NCBI GenBank assembly: GCA_029781825.1
Contig: JAKOVY010000124.1
Location: 1-50,475 of the forward strand
Direction of reading: 5' to 3'
Length of the DNA stretch: 50,475 nt
Source: Bacillota bacterium
GTDB lineage: Bacteria; Bacillota; Syntrophomonadia; Syntrophomonadales; DTU052
Shown: positions 8,539 through 18,135 of the stretch, in pieces
Layout of the letters: each line of letters opens with the position of its first letter
How positions within the stretch are numbered: the first letter of the stretch is position 1
Notes under the pieces: model-generated
Seen by the model: the letters and a program-made list of their open reading frames with translations, nothing else
The model's database searches: none
Told to the model about the DNA's origin: nothing
Program-made: the position numbers and the translations under genes

Positions 8539-9381
8539 TTAATACAGACTGCCGGTGTTGATCACTGGCTGCGCCGCCCGGTCTGATACGATGGAGACCA
8601 GAAGGTTATTGATCATGGCTACCTTTCGTTCTTCGTCCAACTCCACGGTTCCATCGTTCTGAAGCTGGGCGATCGCCATCTGGGCCATCCCTACCGCACC
8701 CTCGACAATAATCTTGCGCGCTGCCAAAATGGCCGCCGCCTGCTGGCGCTGCAGCATAGCCCCGGCGATCTCGGTTGCGTAGGCCAGGTGGGTGAGGCGG
8801 GCTTCCATAACCTGGACTCCTGCGACCTTCAAACGGTCCTGCAGTTCCCGGGTCAGTTCGTCGGCAATTTCTTCGGCATTGCCCCTCAGAGAATAACCTT
8901 CATCCTTGAAATTGTCATAGGGGTACCTGGTTGCGACGTGGCGAAGAGCGGTTTCGCTTTGAATCTCCACAAAGGTATTGTAATCGTCAACATCAAGAAT
9001 GGCTTTGGCAGAATCAATTACCTTGAATACGATAACCGCTGCAATCTCAATAGGATTACCTTCAACATCGTTGACTTTAAGCATCTTGGTATTAAAGTTC
9101 CGAACCCGCAATGTAACCGTTTTGCGCATGGTAACCGGGATGGTCAGCCACAAGCCTGCATCCTTAATTGAGCCGACATAGCGGCCGAAAAAAGTTACCA
9201 CTTTGGCTTCATTTGGCTGGACAATGGATATGCCGCTGCATAGAACTGATGCTATAACGATCAGAAGGGCTCCCCAAACGAAAAGCTGGTTATAAAACAG
9301 CCACCCGGCACCCAGGAAAAGAACCAGGATTAGTAATATACCCATGAAACCATTGATTTTAAAAGCCAAACGTTCTTGCAT
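8539..9381 (-). CDS. SPFH/Band 7 (stomatin-like) membrane protein
   Basis: A 280-residue protein with two N-terminal membrane spans (about residues 10-30 and 33-52) followed by an SPFH/Band 7 domain: [17 protein letters not shown], then [31 protein letters not shown] in segments, and a helical region rich in Ala, Glu and Arg (residues 160-230) expected to oligomerise. Family members scaffold membrane microdomains or regulate proteases. The ATG follows GGAGAGGAG. It is probably cotranscribed with the RHH protein. The partner is unknown. Confidence 0.8.
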   Translation of the reverse strand: MQERLAFKINGFMGILLILVLFLGAGWLFYNQLFVWGALLIVIASVLCSGISIVQPNEAKVVTFFGRYVGSIKDAGLWLTIPVTMRKTVTLRVRNFNTKMLKVNDVEGNPIEIAAVIVFKVIDSAKAILDVDDYNTFVEIQSETALRHVATRYPYDNFKDEGYSLRGNAEEIADELTRELQDRLKVAGVQVMEARLTHLAYATEIAGAMLQRQQAAAILAARKIIVEGAVGMAQMAIAQLQNDGTVELDEERKVAMINNLLVSIVSDRAAQPVINTGSLY

Positions 9382-9415
9382 ATTCTCCTCTCCTCGCCAT
9401 TTATTTGGTATCTTA

Positions 9416-9425
9416 ATGATATCAT
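9416..9425. promoter_or_regulatory. Palindrome upstream of SPFH gene
   Basis: ATGATATCAT is a perfect ten-base palindrome 35-44 bases before the SPFH start, within the likely promoter region on the minus strand. Because the downstream partner gene encodes a ribbon-helix-helix protein, this is a candidate autoregulatory operator. Ten-base palindromes also arise by chance in AT-rich promoters. Confidence 0.25.
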
Positions 9426-9728
9426 ATTGAAATCAAAAAAAAAAGGGGGTTCGGAAAAAGGGCGCGGGAAGTTCGGGCATTATTGAGAGTTATATATCCT
9501 TCCACGAGACAGGGTTGCAGGATTTAAGCTATTGGTAGAGGCGACAAAAGAGCCGACTGCAGACAGCTAAACGATAGTTGTTCTAATCATCAAAATTCGG
9601 ACATGGATGGAGTAAAGGCGTCTGCTGCAACCAGTCCTTTGAGGCCGGTATTATGAATCATCCTGACACTGGTGGGGGTGGAACCACTGTTTTTCAAAGG
9701 CCAAACTTCAATGGGATTCAGTAGCCGC
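9426..9728. other. Intergenic region, nothing firm
   Basis: Between the SPFH promoter region and the 3' end of the acyl-CoA dehydrogenase. It starts with a run of A followed by GGGGG. A minus-strand open frame continues out of the dehydrogenase region in another frame, but it has no start or recognisable domain of its own. I see no gene, repeat or clear terminator. Confidence 0.4.
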
Positions 9729-10877
9729 TCAAAGCAGGGAAGCAATGATCGCTTTCTGGATGTTGTTGGTTCCCTCGACGGTAGCCAGAACTCGAGCGTC
9801 GCGGGAGTATTTGTCGGCCAGGGTATTGGCCATGTAGCCGCCTGCCCCCAGGATTTCAACCGCCTTGGAGGCTGCTTCCAGGGCTACTTCGCTGGCATAC
9901 CACTTGGCCATGGAAGAAGCGGTGGTGTGGTCCTGGTCGCGGTCAATCAGCCAGCAGGCTTTCCAGGTCATCAGACGTGCCAGTTCAATCTTGGTCGCCA
10001 TTTCGGCCAGGGCAAAGGATACGGCCTGATATTTCACAATGGGTTTACCGAACTGTATCCTGGTCCGCGCATGGTTTAATGCCAGGTTATAGGCCGCCTG
10101 GGCAATGCCTACCGCCACCGCACCTACCAGGGCGCGACCGCGATCGAGGGTTTGGGTGAGCAACAGGTATCCGCTGCCGGAACGGTTTCCTCCCACCATG
10201 CTGTAAGCCGAAACTCGGACTCCATCCAACAATACTTCGGAGGTGTTGGCATACCGGATTCCCACCTTGTTCCTTACTCGACCCAGCGTAAGACCGGGAG
10301 TGGATGCCGGAATGATAAAAGCGCGAAGGGAAGCGCGGTTACGGATCGGGGTGACACAGGCAAACACGGTAAAAAATGAAGCTACAGAGGCGTTCAGGAT
10401 ATAATCCTTGGTACCGGTTATCACATACTCGTCCCCATCAGGCTCGGCCAGACTGGATATGGCTCCCACGTCCGAACCCGCTGACGGTTCGGTGAGCGCA
10501 AAAGCCGCCAATGCCGGTTGCGACGAGGTAAGGAGGGGAAGGAAGGCTTCCTTCTGTTCCCTGGTTCCAGCCAGGACGATAGGACTGGCTGCATGTATAT
10601 TGGTGTTTAACACCGTGGCGACGCCGGCACATCCCTGGGCAATCTCCTCAAGCAGGAGCGCGGTTGTAAGGTGGTTCAGCTCCAGTCCTCCGTATTCCCT
10701 GGGAATGGTAGGGCACAAGAGGTTATGCTTTGCCAGCAGTTCAGCAAACGACCAGTCAAACCGGTCGTCGCCCTGAGCGTCAATCTCCAGTGCTCGAGGT
10801 ATTATTTCCTCCCTTACGAGGGCGCGGGCTTTTTCAACCAACCGCTTCTGCTCTCGGGTAAGATCGAAGCCGATCAT
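9729..10877 (-). CDS. Acyl-CoA dehydrogenase family protein
   Basis: A 382-residue flavoprotein of the acyl-CoA dehydrogenase superfamily: N-terminal helical domain, middle beta domain with FALTEPSAGSDVGA (FAD/substrate loop), and C-terminal domain with RIQFGKPIVKYQAVSFALAEMA and RDARVLATVEGTNNIQ. It would oxidise an acyl-CoA and pass electrons to an ETF. The canonical catalytic Glu in the GGxGYxxE segment is replaced by Asn (GAGGYMANT), and the alternative helix-G Glu position reads LDRGRAL. Activity or substrate may therefore be unusual. The start codon overlaps the stop of the XRE regulator gene, forming a two-gene unit. Confidence 0.88.
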   Translation of the reverse strand: MIGFDLTREQKRLVEKARALVREEIIPRALEIDAQGDDRFDWSFAELLAKHNLLCPTIPREYGGLELNHLTTALLLEEIAQGCAGVATVLNTNIHAASPIVLAGTREQKEAFLPLLTSSQPALAAFALTEPSAGSDVGAISSLAEPDGDEYVITGTKDYILNASVASFFTVFACVTPIRNRASLRAFIIPASTPGLTLGRVRNKVGIRYANTSEVLLDGVRVSAYSMVGGNRSGSGYLLLTQTLDRGRALVGAVAVGIAQAAYNLALNHARTRIQFGKPIVKYQAVSFALAEMATKIELARLMTWKACWLIDRDQDHTTASSMAKWYASEVALEAASKAVEILGAGGYMANTLADKYSRDARVLATVEGTNNIQKAIIASLL

Positions 10878-11230
10878 TGATTTCCCCCCTTGTGACGCCG
10901 CCAGCGAATGTACATGATAAAATCGAGAACCTCCCGGCGTTCATCCGGGTTCAAGGCATAGATTTCATTCAACATACGAAGTACTTCCTTGTCTTCATTG
11001 TTCACATCGGCAGCGTCAGGCGATGGTTTCGGTTCCACGAAGTAATCCAGGGGCATGTTCAGGGCTTCCGCTATGGCTTCCAACTGCGAGAGATAGAGCC
11101 GACGCTTGCCCTTCTCGTAATTGGACAGAGCCGATTGCGAGCAACCCACCATACGGGCCAGTTGTTTCTGGCTTAGCCCCTTTGCTTCCCGGGCCTGTTG
11201 AATTTTGCTGCCAATTTCCTTGAAACTCAA
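10874..11230 (-). CDS. XRE-family transcriptional regulator
   Basis: A 118-residue protein with an N-terminal Cro/C1 helix-turn-helix (residues 6-62: IQQAREAKGLSQKQLARMVG, then CSQSALSNYEKGKRR) and a short charged C-terminal helix (residues 75-112). The TTG start at 11230 follows GAGG with 7 bases spacing. Its TGA overlaps the ATG of the downstream acyl-CoA dehydrogenase, so the two are translationally coupled and the regulator probably controls this pair. An inverted repeat, TGTAA-N6-TTACA, just upstream is a candidate operator. Ligand unknown. Confidence 0.85.
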   Translation of the reverse strand: MSFKEIGSKIQQAREAKGLSQKQLARMVGCSQSALSNYEKGKRRLYLSQLEAIAEALNMPLDYFVEPKPSPDAADVNNEDKEVLRMLNEIYALNPDERREVLDFIMYIRWRRHKGGNQ

Positions 11231-11252
11231 TGCTCAACCTCGAATCACGAAT

Positions 11253-11268
11253 TGTAATGTCTGTTACA
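11253..11268. promoter_or_regulatory. Candidate operator of the XRE regulator
   Basis: TGTAA (11253-11257) and TTACA (11264-11268) form a perfect inverted repeat with a 6-base spacer, about 23 bases before the regulator start codon. XRE-family repressors commonly bind such dyads at their own promoters; the assignment is inferred from position. Confidence 0.4.
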
Positions 11269-11652
11269 GAATATATCGTAAACAATAAGTCGGAATAAAA
11301 CAATGCATGAAACATGTTTTAATCAGCGGTTAAGAAATTGACCAAAGGAAGAATAAGATACGTTGGAACCGTCGGGAGGTGTGATTTTCCTGTAATATAT
11401 ATTTCAATCGGTTATAGCACCGGCCCGATTTGCGGCGTATGATTTGTTGGGTGGATATGCCGGAATATCATATCGCTGCAGGGCAATGCTGTGTGAAATG
11501 AGCACCTGCTTACAAAAACCGGGCTATGGAGATGCCAGGAGCGGGTGGAAAGCGCTATGTGTGTGGGTGAGAACCGACTCTTCCAGTTCTGCAAGACGAC
11601 AGGTGCATCACATCCAGACTGTACTCAACAAGCCTTTTCATTATTCCAGGTG
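11269..11652. other. Intergenic region without supported gene
   Basis: Between the XRE regulator and the 3' end of the YkvI-like gene. Two short plus-strand frames exist, but one continues deep into the antisense of the YkvI-like gene and neither has a ribosome site or a recognisable product. An AAACATGTTT palindrome lies at about 11310-11319. Nothing else is supportable. Confidence 0.35.
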
Positions 11653-12816
11653 TTAATTTTCGTCGTCTGGGCTGTTGCCGCGTTTGGATATTTCCTCAGC
11701 CAAGTGGAAGGTAAGCGATGGACTGGGCTGTACGGGCTTGATTCCCCGCTTGCTGTATTCCCCGATTTTCCCCCGAACAACGGCGAACGCCAGCGCTGCC
11801 AGCATCAACAGTCCGGCGAAACCAACTGCGGGGAAGAGGGTTCCCACCAGGTTGGAAAAACCGAATTGGGACAGCCCCAGGGCCAGGATTGCCGCTCCGC
11901 TGCTCAGATATCGGTATTTGGGTGTACCCTGTTTGCTCAAGCGCGCGACAAAACCATAGAGGCTACCTACGGCGGTGGTATAGACTTCGGCCAGCAATAT
12001 CAGGGTATAAACAGTTCTTACCAGGGGAGAAACAGTTCCCGCCACCATGATCATCGGTATCTCGTAGGAGGCGGCCCGTCCGATGTGGGTGAGAATGGCC
12101 AGATTGATAAGGGTCGCTCCGATTCCCAAACCAATACCTCCCAGGATGGCCCCGGTTCGCAGACGGTTGGGTCCGGATACGGCTCCTAAGGGGGCAAGAA
12201 TCGCAATGGCCAGCACCAGATTATATGAAACGTAAAGGACGGTGGTAAGGGGCCAGTAGGGAAGCGGAGCCCTCGACGGTTCCGAATAGCTGCGGAGCGT
12301 GGCCAGCAAAGCCGGGTAATCGGTAGCTATGGTATAGACAGCCACCCCAAAAACCGCGGCCAACAATAGAGGCACTACGAAACTGATGGATCTCACCACA
12401 CCGCTGATTCCGAAAAGGACGGTGAAAAGCGCAGCAGCAATCATTAACACGCTGCCCCAAATAAAAGGGAGTCCGAACTGCTCGCTGAATATGGCACCGG
12501 CACCGGCTCCCATGGTTACCAGGCCGCCGAACAGGAAAGCTGTGGTCACCCAGTCCAGCAGACTGCCGATCCACCTGCCTCCCGCATAACGGATTACCGG
12601 AAGGTGAGATTCGGCTCCCAGCCTTCTTCCCAGTTCCATTATTATATACCCGAAGACGGACAAAAGAACCGCGGTAATTGCCAGTCCTGCCAGGCCGGCT
12701 CTTCCGAAATATCCGAAAAACTGCAGGACTTCCTGCCCGGAGGCAAAACCGGCGCCGACCACGGTCCCAATATAGGTGGCGGCAATAACCAGTACTGAAA
12801 ACTGTTTTTTCGGCAT
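11653..12816 (-). CDS. YkvI-like multi-pass membrane protein
   Basis: About 387 residues, with some ten to eleven hydrophobic segments. The N-terminus (YIGTVVGAGFASGQEVLQFF) is the signature of the YkvI family (COG3949), related to amino-acid/sodium symporters of the APC/LeuT superfamily; GAGFASGQE resembles the broken helix that binds substrate. The start at 12816 (MPKKQF) is chosen because homologues begin there; a longer frame to 12864 lacks a ribosome site. The C-terminal 50 residues are polar. It is divergent from the Yip1-like gene. Transport substrate is unknown. The family is fairly sure. Confidence 0.8.
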   Translation of the reverse strand: MPKKQFSVLVIAATYIGTVVGAGFASGQEVLQFFGYFGRAGLAGLAITAVLLSVFGYIIMELGRRLGAESHLPVIRYAGGRWIGSLLDWVTTAFLFGGLVTMGAGAGAIFSEQFGLPFIWGSVLMIAAALFTVLFGISGVVRSISFVVPLLLAAVFGVAVYTIATDYPALLATLRSYSEPSRAPLPYWPLTTVLYVSYNLVLAIAILAPLGAVSGPNRLRTGAILGGIGLGIGATLINLAILTHIGRAASYEIPMIMVAGTVSPLVRTVYTLILLAEVYTTAVGSLYGFVARLSKQGTPKYRYLSSGAAILALGLSQFGFSNLVGTLFPAVGFAGLLMLAALAFAVVRGKIGEYSKRGIKPVQPSPSLTFHLAEEISKRGNSPDDEN

Positions 12817-12930
12817 ACCTTTAGTTTGCTTCCAAAAGCAGTTGTTATGTACTGGAAAAAGCATATTTCATGAAGGAACCACAGAACCGATACCGAATAC
12901 CTAATACTAGTTGGGGAAGGAGGGTTGATT

Positions 12931-13626
12931 TTGGACGATCAAAAACTGAACGCTGGAAGAAAGCTATGGGGAGTAATTGTTAGTCCTGCCCCGACGTTTA
13001 GACTGATTGGGGAGGACCCCCGGATACTGGCACCGGCATTGCTGGTGATTGCAGTTGATGTATTGCTGGCCTGGCTGATCATACCGGAGACCCTTGCCTA
13101 TACCAAATCGGTACTGGAAAGCACCGGTGAAACCCTTACCGCTGATATGCTGAACGCCACGCTGACCTGGACCAAGGTAAGCGTAATTGCAGGAGCGGCC
13201 TTTTTGCCGCCTCTGATCTGGTTGGTTCAGGCGGTACTCCTGTGGCTGGTTAAACAATTCACGGTGGGTGAGGCCACGTTTAAGCAACTCTATGCGGTAT
13301 CTTTTTTTGCCTGGATACCGCCTTTTTTGGGAAGTGCTATCAAGAGCGTGCTGGTGAAGATCGGCGGTATCGATTTAATGATGAGCATAAAAACCAGCCT
13401 GGCATTGTTTTTGCCTCCATCAATCGAATCCGGTTTCTGGTTTCTTATGCTTTCCAAGATGGACTTCTTTACCATCTGGGGACTGGTTCTGCTTGCACTG
13501 GGAGGCGCCGTGGTTATGAAAAAGGAATTTAAGAACACCGCTCCCTATATTTTCGGGATCTGGCTGGTTTACATCGTCATAGTGGCTTATTTGAGCTCGA
13601 AATTTGGAAACCTCGCGGGTATGTAG
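12931..13626 (+). CDS. Yip1-family membrane protein
   Basis: About 231 residues with roughly five to six membrane spans, opening with a short cytoplasmic segment (RKLWGVIVSPAPTFRLIGEDPR) typical of bacterial Yip1/YIP1-domain proteins. The function of this family in bacteria is not established. The TTG at 12931 is preferred over the TTG at 12925 because GGAAGGAGGG (12915-12923) then has proper spacing. It lies 170 bases upstream of the MacA/MacB-type efflux genes on the same strand; Yip1-like genes often neighbour such HlyD/ABC sets, so cotranscription is plausible. Confidence 0.75.
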   Translation: MDDQKLNAGRKLWGVIVSPAPTFRLIGEDPRILAPALLVIAVDVLLAWLIIPETLAYTKSVLESTGETLTADMLNATLTWTKVSVIAGAAFLPPLIWLVQAVLLWLVKQFTVGEATFKQLYAVSFFAWIPPFLGSAIKSVLVKIGGIDLMMSIKTSLALFLPPSIESGFWFLMLSKMDFFTIWGLVLLALGGAVVMKKEFKNTAPYIFGIWLVYIVIVAYLSSKFGNLAGM

Positions 13627-13796
13627 GTATCCGACGCCATTCGGTGATTGACCGGGCGGCGAGATGCCCCGGCTCAACGCATCTGGCCTGCCGGGCAGTG
13701 TCGTGTCGCAGCACATTTGCTCCAGGCGGCTCAAGGTGGAACGGAACAAGCCTGGAAAGGTAAGACCTAATATACGCTGAAAGAGGAGTAATTGAA

Positions 13797-15062
13797 TTGG
13801 CAGATTCAGCAGACAACCGCAAGCGGATATTTACCAGAAGAAATCTTGTCATCGGCGGAATCTTATTGCTGGTTGTCCTGGTGGTGGTACTGAACGTCTT
13901 CCGGGTGATGAACCGGGACGTTATAAAGGTGCGGACAGCTAGGGTAACGGAGCAAAAAATGGAGCAGACGGTTCTGGCTTCCGGGAGAGTGGTGGCAGTT
14001 GACAAGAGTGTGATCTACAGCCAGGTTACCGGCACCGTAAAGAAGATTCATGTGAAGCCGGGGCAGGAGATTCAGCACGGTCAACTCCTGATGGAACTGG
14101 ACATCCCTGACGGACCTCAGCGGCTGGCCCAGGCCCGAGCGACCCTGGCTCGAGCGGAGGCGGATCTGGCCAAGGCCAGGGCGAGCGGGAAAAGCCTGGA
14201 CTTGATCGATGCCGAAGCGGCTTATGCTGAAGCCGAAGCCGGTTACCGTCTGGCCGAGGAGCGGCTCAAGCGCAATCAGGTGCTTTACCGGGAAGGTGCC
14301 ATATCACTGGAGACTCTTCAGGAGATCGAGTCACAATATACGGCGGCGGAAAACCGTTTTCGAAAAGCCGCAGCCGTGCTGGAAGCGGCCCGGGCCAGTG
14401 CATCGGCTGCACTCCAGGGGCTGGAAGCGGCGGTTGAGAGCGCTCGTGCCAGTCTGGCACTCCTGGAGACCCAGATGGGACAGGCAGGATTGAAAGCGGA
14501 GAGATCCGGCCGGGTATTGTCCCTCGGAGTCCGGGAGGGGGACATGATCATGCCCAATACCATCCTGATAACTGTTGGCAGCATCGACCATCTGGAGATT
14601 GTCGCCGAAATTAACGAAGCCGATGCTCTGTACGTCAAAACCGGACAGAGCGCGGTGATCACGAGCAATGCCATTCCCGACGAGCGCTTCATCGGACAGA
14701 TAACCGGGGTGGGCCTGGAGACCACCAATCAGGTAAGGAAAGAGGCAGAGACCTCGGCCCTGCCGGTAACAATATCCCTGCCCCCCGGGACTCCTCTGCG
14801 GCCGGGTTACAATGTGGACCTGGAGATTACCACCCGGGTTGAGGAGAAGGCTCTCGTCATTCCGTATGAAGCCCTGATTGAGATAGACGATGAGCCGTGC
14901 GTTTATGTGGTCAGGGACAATGTTGCCCACCTGCAGAAGGTGGAAACCGGCATGTACGACAACTTCAATATCCAGGTAAAGAGCGGACTCAAGAAGGGGG
15001 ATACGGTGGTACTCGAGCCGCCGCAGGATCTCAAAGAAGGCAGCAGGGTTAAAATCCTATGA
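13797..15062 (+). CDS. HlyD/MacA-type efflux adaptor subunit
   Basis: A 421-residue membrane-fusion protein with one N-terminal membrane helix (about residues 17-36), a lipoyl-like half motif (VTGTVKKIHVKPGQEIQHGQLLMELD in parts), a long Ala/Glu/Arg-rich hairpin coiled coil (about residues 100-225), the second half motif (SGRVLSLGVREGDMI) and a beta-barrel domain. Such adaptors couple a MacB-type ABC exporter to an outer partner or stabilise substrate handover. The TTG start follows GAGGAG. The stop overlaps the ATP-binding gene start (ATGA), confirming an operon. Substrate unknown. Confidence 0.9.
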   Translation: MADSADNRKRIFTRRNLVIGGILLLVVLVVVLNVFRVMNRDVIKVRTARVTEQKMEQTVLASGRVVAVDKSVIYSQVTGTVKKIHVKPGQEIQHGQLLMELDIPDGPQRLAQARATLARAEADLAKARASGKSLDLIDAEAAYAEAEAGYRLAEERLKRNQVLYREGAISLETLQEIESQYTAAENRFRKAAAVLEAARASASAALQGLEAAVESARASLALLETQMGQAGLKAERSGRVLSLGVREGDMIMPNTILITVGSIDHLEIVAEINEADALYVKTGQSAVITSNAIPDERFIGQITGVGLETTNQVRKEAETSALPVTISLPPGTPLRPGYNVDLEITTRVEEKALVIPYEALIEIDDEPCVYVVRDNVAHLQKVETGMYDNFNIQVKSGLKKGDTVVLEPPQDLKEGSRVKIL

Positions 15063-15781
15063 TTAGAGTTGAGCACCTGACCAAAGTATATGATACCGGG
15101 ATTGTAAGAGTGCAGGCTCTCACCGATGTGAACCTGGAGGTACGGAAAGGTGAATTCCTGGCGGTGATGGGACCATCGGGCTCGGGGAAATCCACGCTTT
15201 TGAATATTCTTGGCTGTCTGGACCGAGCCACCTCCGGGAGCTACCATCTGGAGGGAATCCCCATCAACACCCTGGATGAGAACGAACTGGCTCATATCCG
15301 CAACCGAAAAATCGGTTTTGTTTTTCAGACCTTTAATCTTCTGCCGCGCATGGATGCTCTGCGCAATGTTGAAGTCCCTATGCTTTATTCGGGAGTCGGT
15401 CCCCGTGAAAGACGAAAGCGGGCCTGGGAGGCGTTGGAGAAGGTGGGACTTGCGGATCACGCCCTTCACCGCCCCAACGAACTGTCGGGGGGCCAGCGGC
15501 AGCGGGTGGCCATAGCCCGGGCCCTGGTAAATGATCCCGACATTATCCTGGCCGATGAACCCACCGGAAACCTTGATACCCGTTCCGGGTTGGAAATAAT
15601 GGCCATTATCCAGGGACTGAACCGCCAGGGTGCCACGGTTATCCTGGTTACCCATGAGCATGAGATTTCGCGCCATGCCCAGCGGGTGGTTCATTTTCGG
15701 GACGGCCGCCTGGTCAGAACGGAAGTGATCGCGGAACCGGTGCAGGCCGAAAAGACTTTGCGGGAGAACAGTCAACAGTAG
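15059..15781 (+). CDS. ABC transporter ATP-binding protein, MacB/LolD type
   Basis: A 240-residue ATPase of the MacB/LolD/FtsE class. Walker [10 protein letters not shown] is near residues 38-46, the signature [15 protein letters not shown] near 142-156 and Walker [13 protein letters not shown] near 162-173, followed by the switch His in VTHEHE. It powers the FtsX-like permease encoded 12 bases downstream. The start overlaps the adaptor gene by 4 bases. The C-terminal 20 residues are an extra charged tail. Substrates of this class in Gram-positives include peptides and antibiotics; nothing here identifies the cargo. Confidence 0.93.
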   Translation: MIRVEHLTKVYDTGIVRVQALTDVNLEVRKGEFLAVMGPSGSGKSTLLNILGCLDRATSGSYHLEGIPINTLDENELAHIRNRKIGFVFQTFNLLPRMDALRNVEVPMLYSGVGPRERRKRAWEALEKVGLADHALHRPNELSGGQRQRVAIARALVNDPDIILADEPTGNLDTRSGLEIMAIIQGLNRQGATVILVTHEHEISRHAQRVVHFRDGRLVRTEVIAEPVQAEKTLRENSQQ

Positions 15782-15792
15782 GAGGACAGCCG

Positions 15793-16983
15793 TTGAACTT
15801 CTGGGAAATGATTAAAATGGCCATGGAGAATATATGGGCCAACCGAATGCGGTCGGCTCTTACTGTGCTGGGTATCATCATTGGTGTCATGTCGGTCATA
15901 ATGGTGGTATCGATAGGACAGGGGGGAAAGGCCCGCATCCTGAGAGAGATGGAGGGAATCGGGACCAATATATTTGGCGTGTATATCGGTTCAACCGATG
16001 ACGACTATGAAAAATACCGCATCACCCTCGAGGACTGCCGGGCCATTGAGGAATCGGTTGAAAGCATTGAAGCCCTGTCTCCGCTGGTATATGGCTACGC
16101 GGTGGTAGAAGCTTCACCGCGGAAGGAATCGGCATACGTCTACGGAACCGACAGCGATTACAACAGAATCCAAAATATAAGGATGGCCGAAGGCCGCTTT
16201 TTCAGTTCAATTGATAACGCCGTGAGCCGACGGGTGGCAGTCATCAATCGTAGACTGGCAGAGGAGTTGTTTGGTTCTGCTCGAATGGCGGTGGGCAAGA
16301 AGCTCAAGATCCAACAGGTGTCAGTGGTGGTCTGTGGGGTAGCCGAGTCCGGTTCGGGGATGTTCGGACCGGAGAGCCCGATGGTGTATATGCCGATTAA
16401 ACTGCATTTCGAGCTGTTCGACAGTGAAGAAAGCATTAACCAGATATACGGAAGTGCCGCCCACAAAGACCTGGTGGAGGAATCCGCCCGCAAAGCTATC
16501 AGGGTACTGGAAGTACGTCACCAGGTAAAGGATTCGAATGTCTACCAGTTTGTTACCTTGAGCCAGCAGATGGAAGCCGTTGATCAGGTCCTGGCCATCA
16601 TCACCATGATAATTGGGGCCATTGCCGGGATATCGCTTCTGGTAGGGGGTATCGGCATCATGAACATAATGCTGGTTTCGGTAACGGAAAGGACACGGGA
16701 GATCGGTGTAAGAATGGCCGTGGGAGCGAGAAGAGAGGATATAATGAGGCAGTTCCTGCTCGAATCGGTAGTTTTAAGTGTGACCGGCGGTCTCGTCGGG
16801 GTTGTTCTGGGAGTGGGGATTTCCGCGGTTGTTTGCATGGCCATGAAGATTCCAGCCGTCATATCCTTCGGGACCATTATCCTGGCTCTGTTATTCTCCA
16901 TCGCCGTGGGTGTATTCTTTGGCATCTACCCCGCCAACCGCGCCGCCAAGCAGGACCCCATTGAAGCGCTCCGTTATGAATAA
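15793..16983 (+). CDS. ABC transporter permease, MacB/FtsX type
   Basis: A 396-residue permease with the MacB topology: one N-terminal membrane helix (residues 20-42: SALTVLGIIIGVMSVIMVV), a large extracytoplasmic MacB_PCD domain (about residues 45-245), and a C-terminal FtsX domain of three helices including the signature GGIGIMNIMLVSVTERTREIG. It works as a mechanotransmitting exporter with the ATPase and adaptor upstream. The TTG at 15793 follows AGGAGG. A 9-bp hairpin lies just after the stop. Confidence 0.92.
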   Translation: MNFWEMIKMAMENIWANRMRSALTVLGIIIGVMSVIMVVSIGQGGKARILREMEGIGTNIFGVYIGSTDDDYEKYRITLEDCRAIEESVESIEALSPLVYGYAVVEASPRKESAYVYGTDSDYNRIQNIRMAEGRFFSSIDNAVSRRVAVINRRLAEELFGSARMAVGKKLKIQQVSVVVCGVAESGSGMFGPESPMVYMPIKLHFELFDSEESINQIYGSAAHKDLVEESARKAIRVLEVRHQVKDSNVYQFVTLSQQMEAVDQVLAIITMIIGAIAGISLLVGGIGIMNIMLVSVTERTREIGVRMAVGARREDIMRQFLLESVVLSVTGGLVGVVLGVGISAVVCMAMKIPAVISFGTIILALLFSIAVGVFFGIYPANRAAKQDPIEALRYE

Positions 16984-16998
16984 GGGAAAGGAAAGAGA

Positions 16999-17023
16999 AG
17001 GACAGGACGATCCATCCTGTCCT
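16999..17023. terminator. Hairpin between convergent units
   Basis: AGGACAGGA (16999-17007) and TCCTGTCCT (17015-17023) form a perfect 9-bp stem with a 7-base loop between the convergent permease gene and the glycosidase-family gene. On the minus strand it is followed by a pyrimidine-rich tract (TCTCTTTCCTTT), so it best serves as terminator for the minus-strand unit and weakly for the plus strand. Confidence 0.6.
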
Positions 17024-17076
17024 GAATCATTAATATCTGAAAACCGGGTTACTATAAATAATCCGGCGAGCAACAC

Positions 17077-18135
17077 TCAAGGAAGAATTACTATATTCGT
17101 GGCTACGGGGCGCTCCTTACCGTCTGAAGGACGATTTAAAACCTTGCCCCGAAAAACAAAGGTACTGGAGCCTCCTCCATCCAGGTTGTAACCTTCCTTC
17201 ACTCCAAGTTCGGCCAGTTTTATCTGCAATCGTTCCAGGGTCACCCCCGAACTCCAATCCGATTGGCGCCCATCCACGACAATCATTATGAAATCACCGT
17301 TGGCATACTCACCAATGATGGTGCGCGGCTGTTTGGTGGTCTCCCACTCCTTGGGAACCGGCAGCGGCTGTCCATTTTTTATAAGGATGGGCAGGAAACT
17401 TACCCCCTGCCAGGGGTTGAGGCTCATGAGACTCGCCTTATCATAAAACCTGCCCCCGATCATTTTCCCGTTCCGGTCGATCCCGGCAAAGAAGACCTCG
17501 CCGTTGGAGGGGCTGAAATCGCGATTGACCAGCTTACCGTCAATTATGGTGTTGCCGATGGGCATGATGCGGGTCTTCCCGCCTTGAACCGACGAATAGA
17601 ACCCTCCGCCGTTAATCCCCAGAATAGCACCGGTGCGCGCGACGGCACTGCTGGTGGTTTCGGTCTGCCCAAGAGTATCTTTACCGAGGACTACCTTAAG
17701 CGCCCGGGGATCAAACAGTTTAACCTTGGCTATGTACCCGCGGTATCCCAGTTCATCCAGCTTAAATACCTTGATTTCCACCCGGTCTGAACGGTAGCTG
17801 TCTATCGGCGGCCCCAGCATGGCCAGGATTCGTTCTTCATAAATCTGATCCGAATCCTGTTTGTACTCATGGCTGCGGGCGGCCAATTCCTGGAGTATTC
17901 TCTGCTGCTCCTGGTACTCCTTCTCCTGTTCGATGATGGTATCACTCATTGCCGCAGCCCGGTCGCGCAGGGCAAAAAGGTCTTCACCCAGAGAATTAAC
18001 TTCATTGTTTATGTCCTGAACCGGAAGGGCCAGGGCCTGCACCTTTTTGTCAAACCCGATCAAGCATGCCGCCGGCCCCAAAAATGGAGCCAACAAGAAT
18101 AGAGTAATTATGAGCAAATAGAACGCCTGCCGCAT
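17077..18135 (-). CDS. Phosphodiester glycosidase (NAGPA) family protein
   Basis: A 352-residue protein with an N-terminal signal or membrane helix (residues 1-28), a Glu/Gln-rich coiled coil (about 35-100) and a C-terminal NAGPA/DUF2233 domain (about 150-350) shown by GAILGINGGGFYSS, TIIGEYANGDFIMIVVDGR and YNLDGGGSSTFVF. The family includes mannose-6-phosphate uncovering enzyme and bacterial proteins for cell-surface polysaccharide or wall processing; the domain acts outside the membrane. Its ATG directly abuts the stop of the upstream coiled-coil membrane protein gene. The two probably form a complex. Substrate not inferable. Confidence 0.82.
   Translation of the reverse strand: MRQAFYLLIITLFLLAPFLGPAACLIGFDKKVQALALPVQDINNEVNSLGEDLFALRDRAAAMSDTIIEQEKEYQEQQRILQELAARSHEYKQDSDQIYEERILAMLGPPIDSYRSDRVEIKVFKLDELGYRGYIAKVKLFDPRALKVVLGKDTLGQTETTSSAVARTGAILGINGGGFYSSVQGGKTRIMPIGNTIIDGKLVNRDFSPSNGEVFFAGIDRNGKMIGGRFYDKASLMSLNPWQGVSFLPILIKNGQPLPVPKEWETTKQPRTIIGEYANGDFIMIVVDGRQSDWSSGVTLERLQIKLAELGVKEGYNLDGGGSSTFVFRGKVLNRPSDGKERPVATNIVILP

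Noticed and set aside
11303-11317. 15-base word ATGCATGAAACATGT also present at 25762-25776
   Set aside because: One shared 15-mer is expected by chance in a window of this size; flanks are unrelated.
11545-12189. 214-codon plus-strand frame
   Set aside because: It is antisense to the YkvI-like membrane protein gene and is low-complexity Gly/Gln/Ser-rich; a shadow frame.
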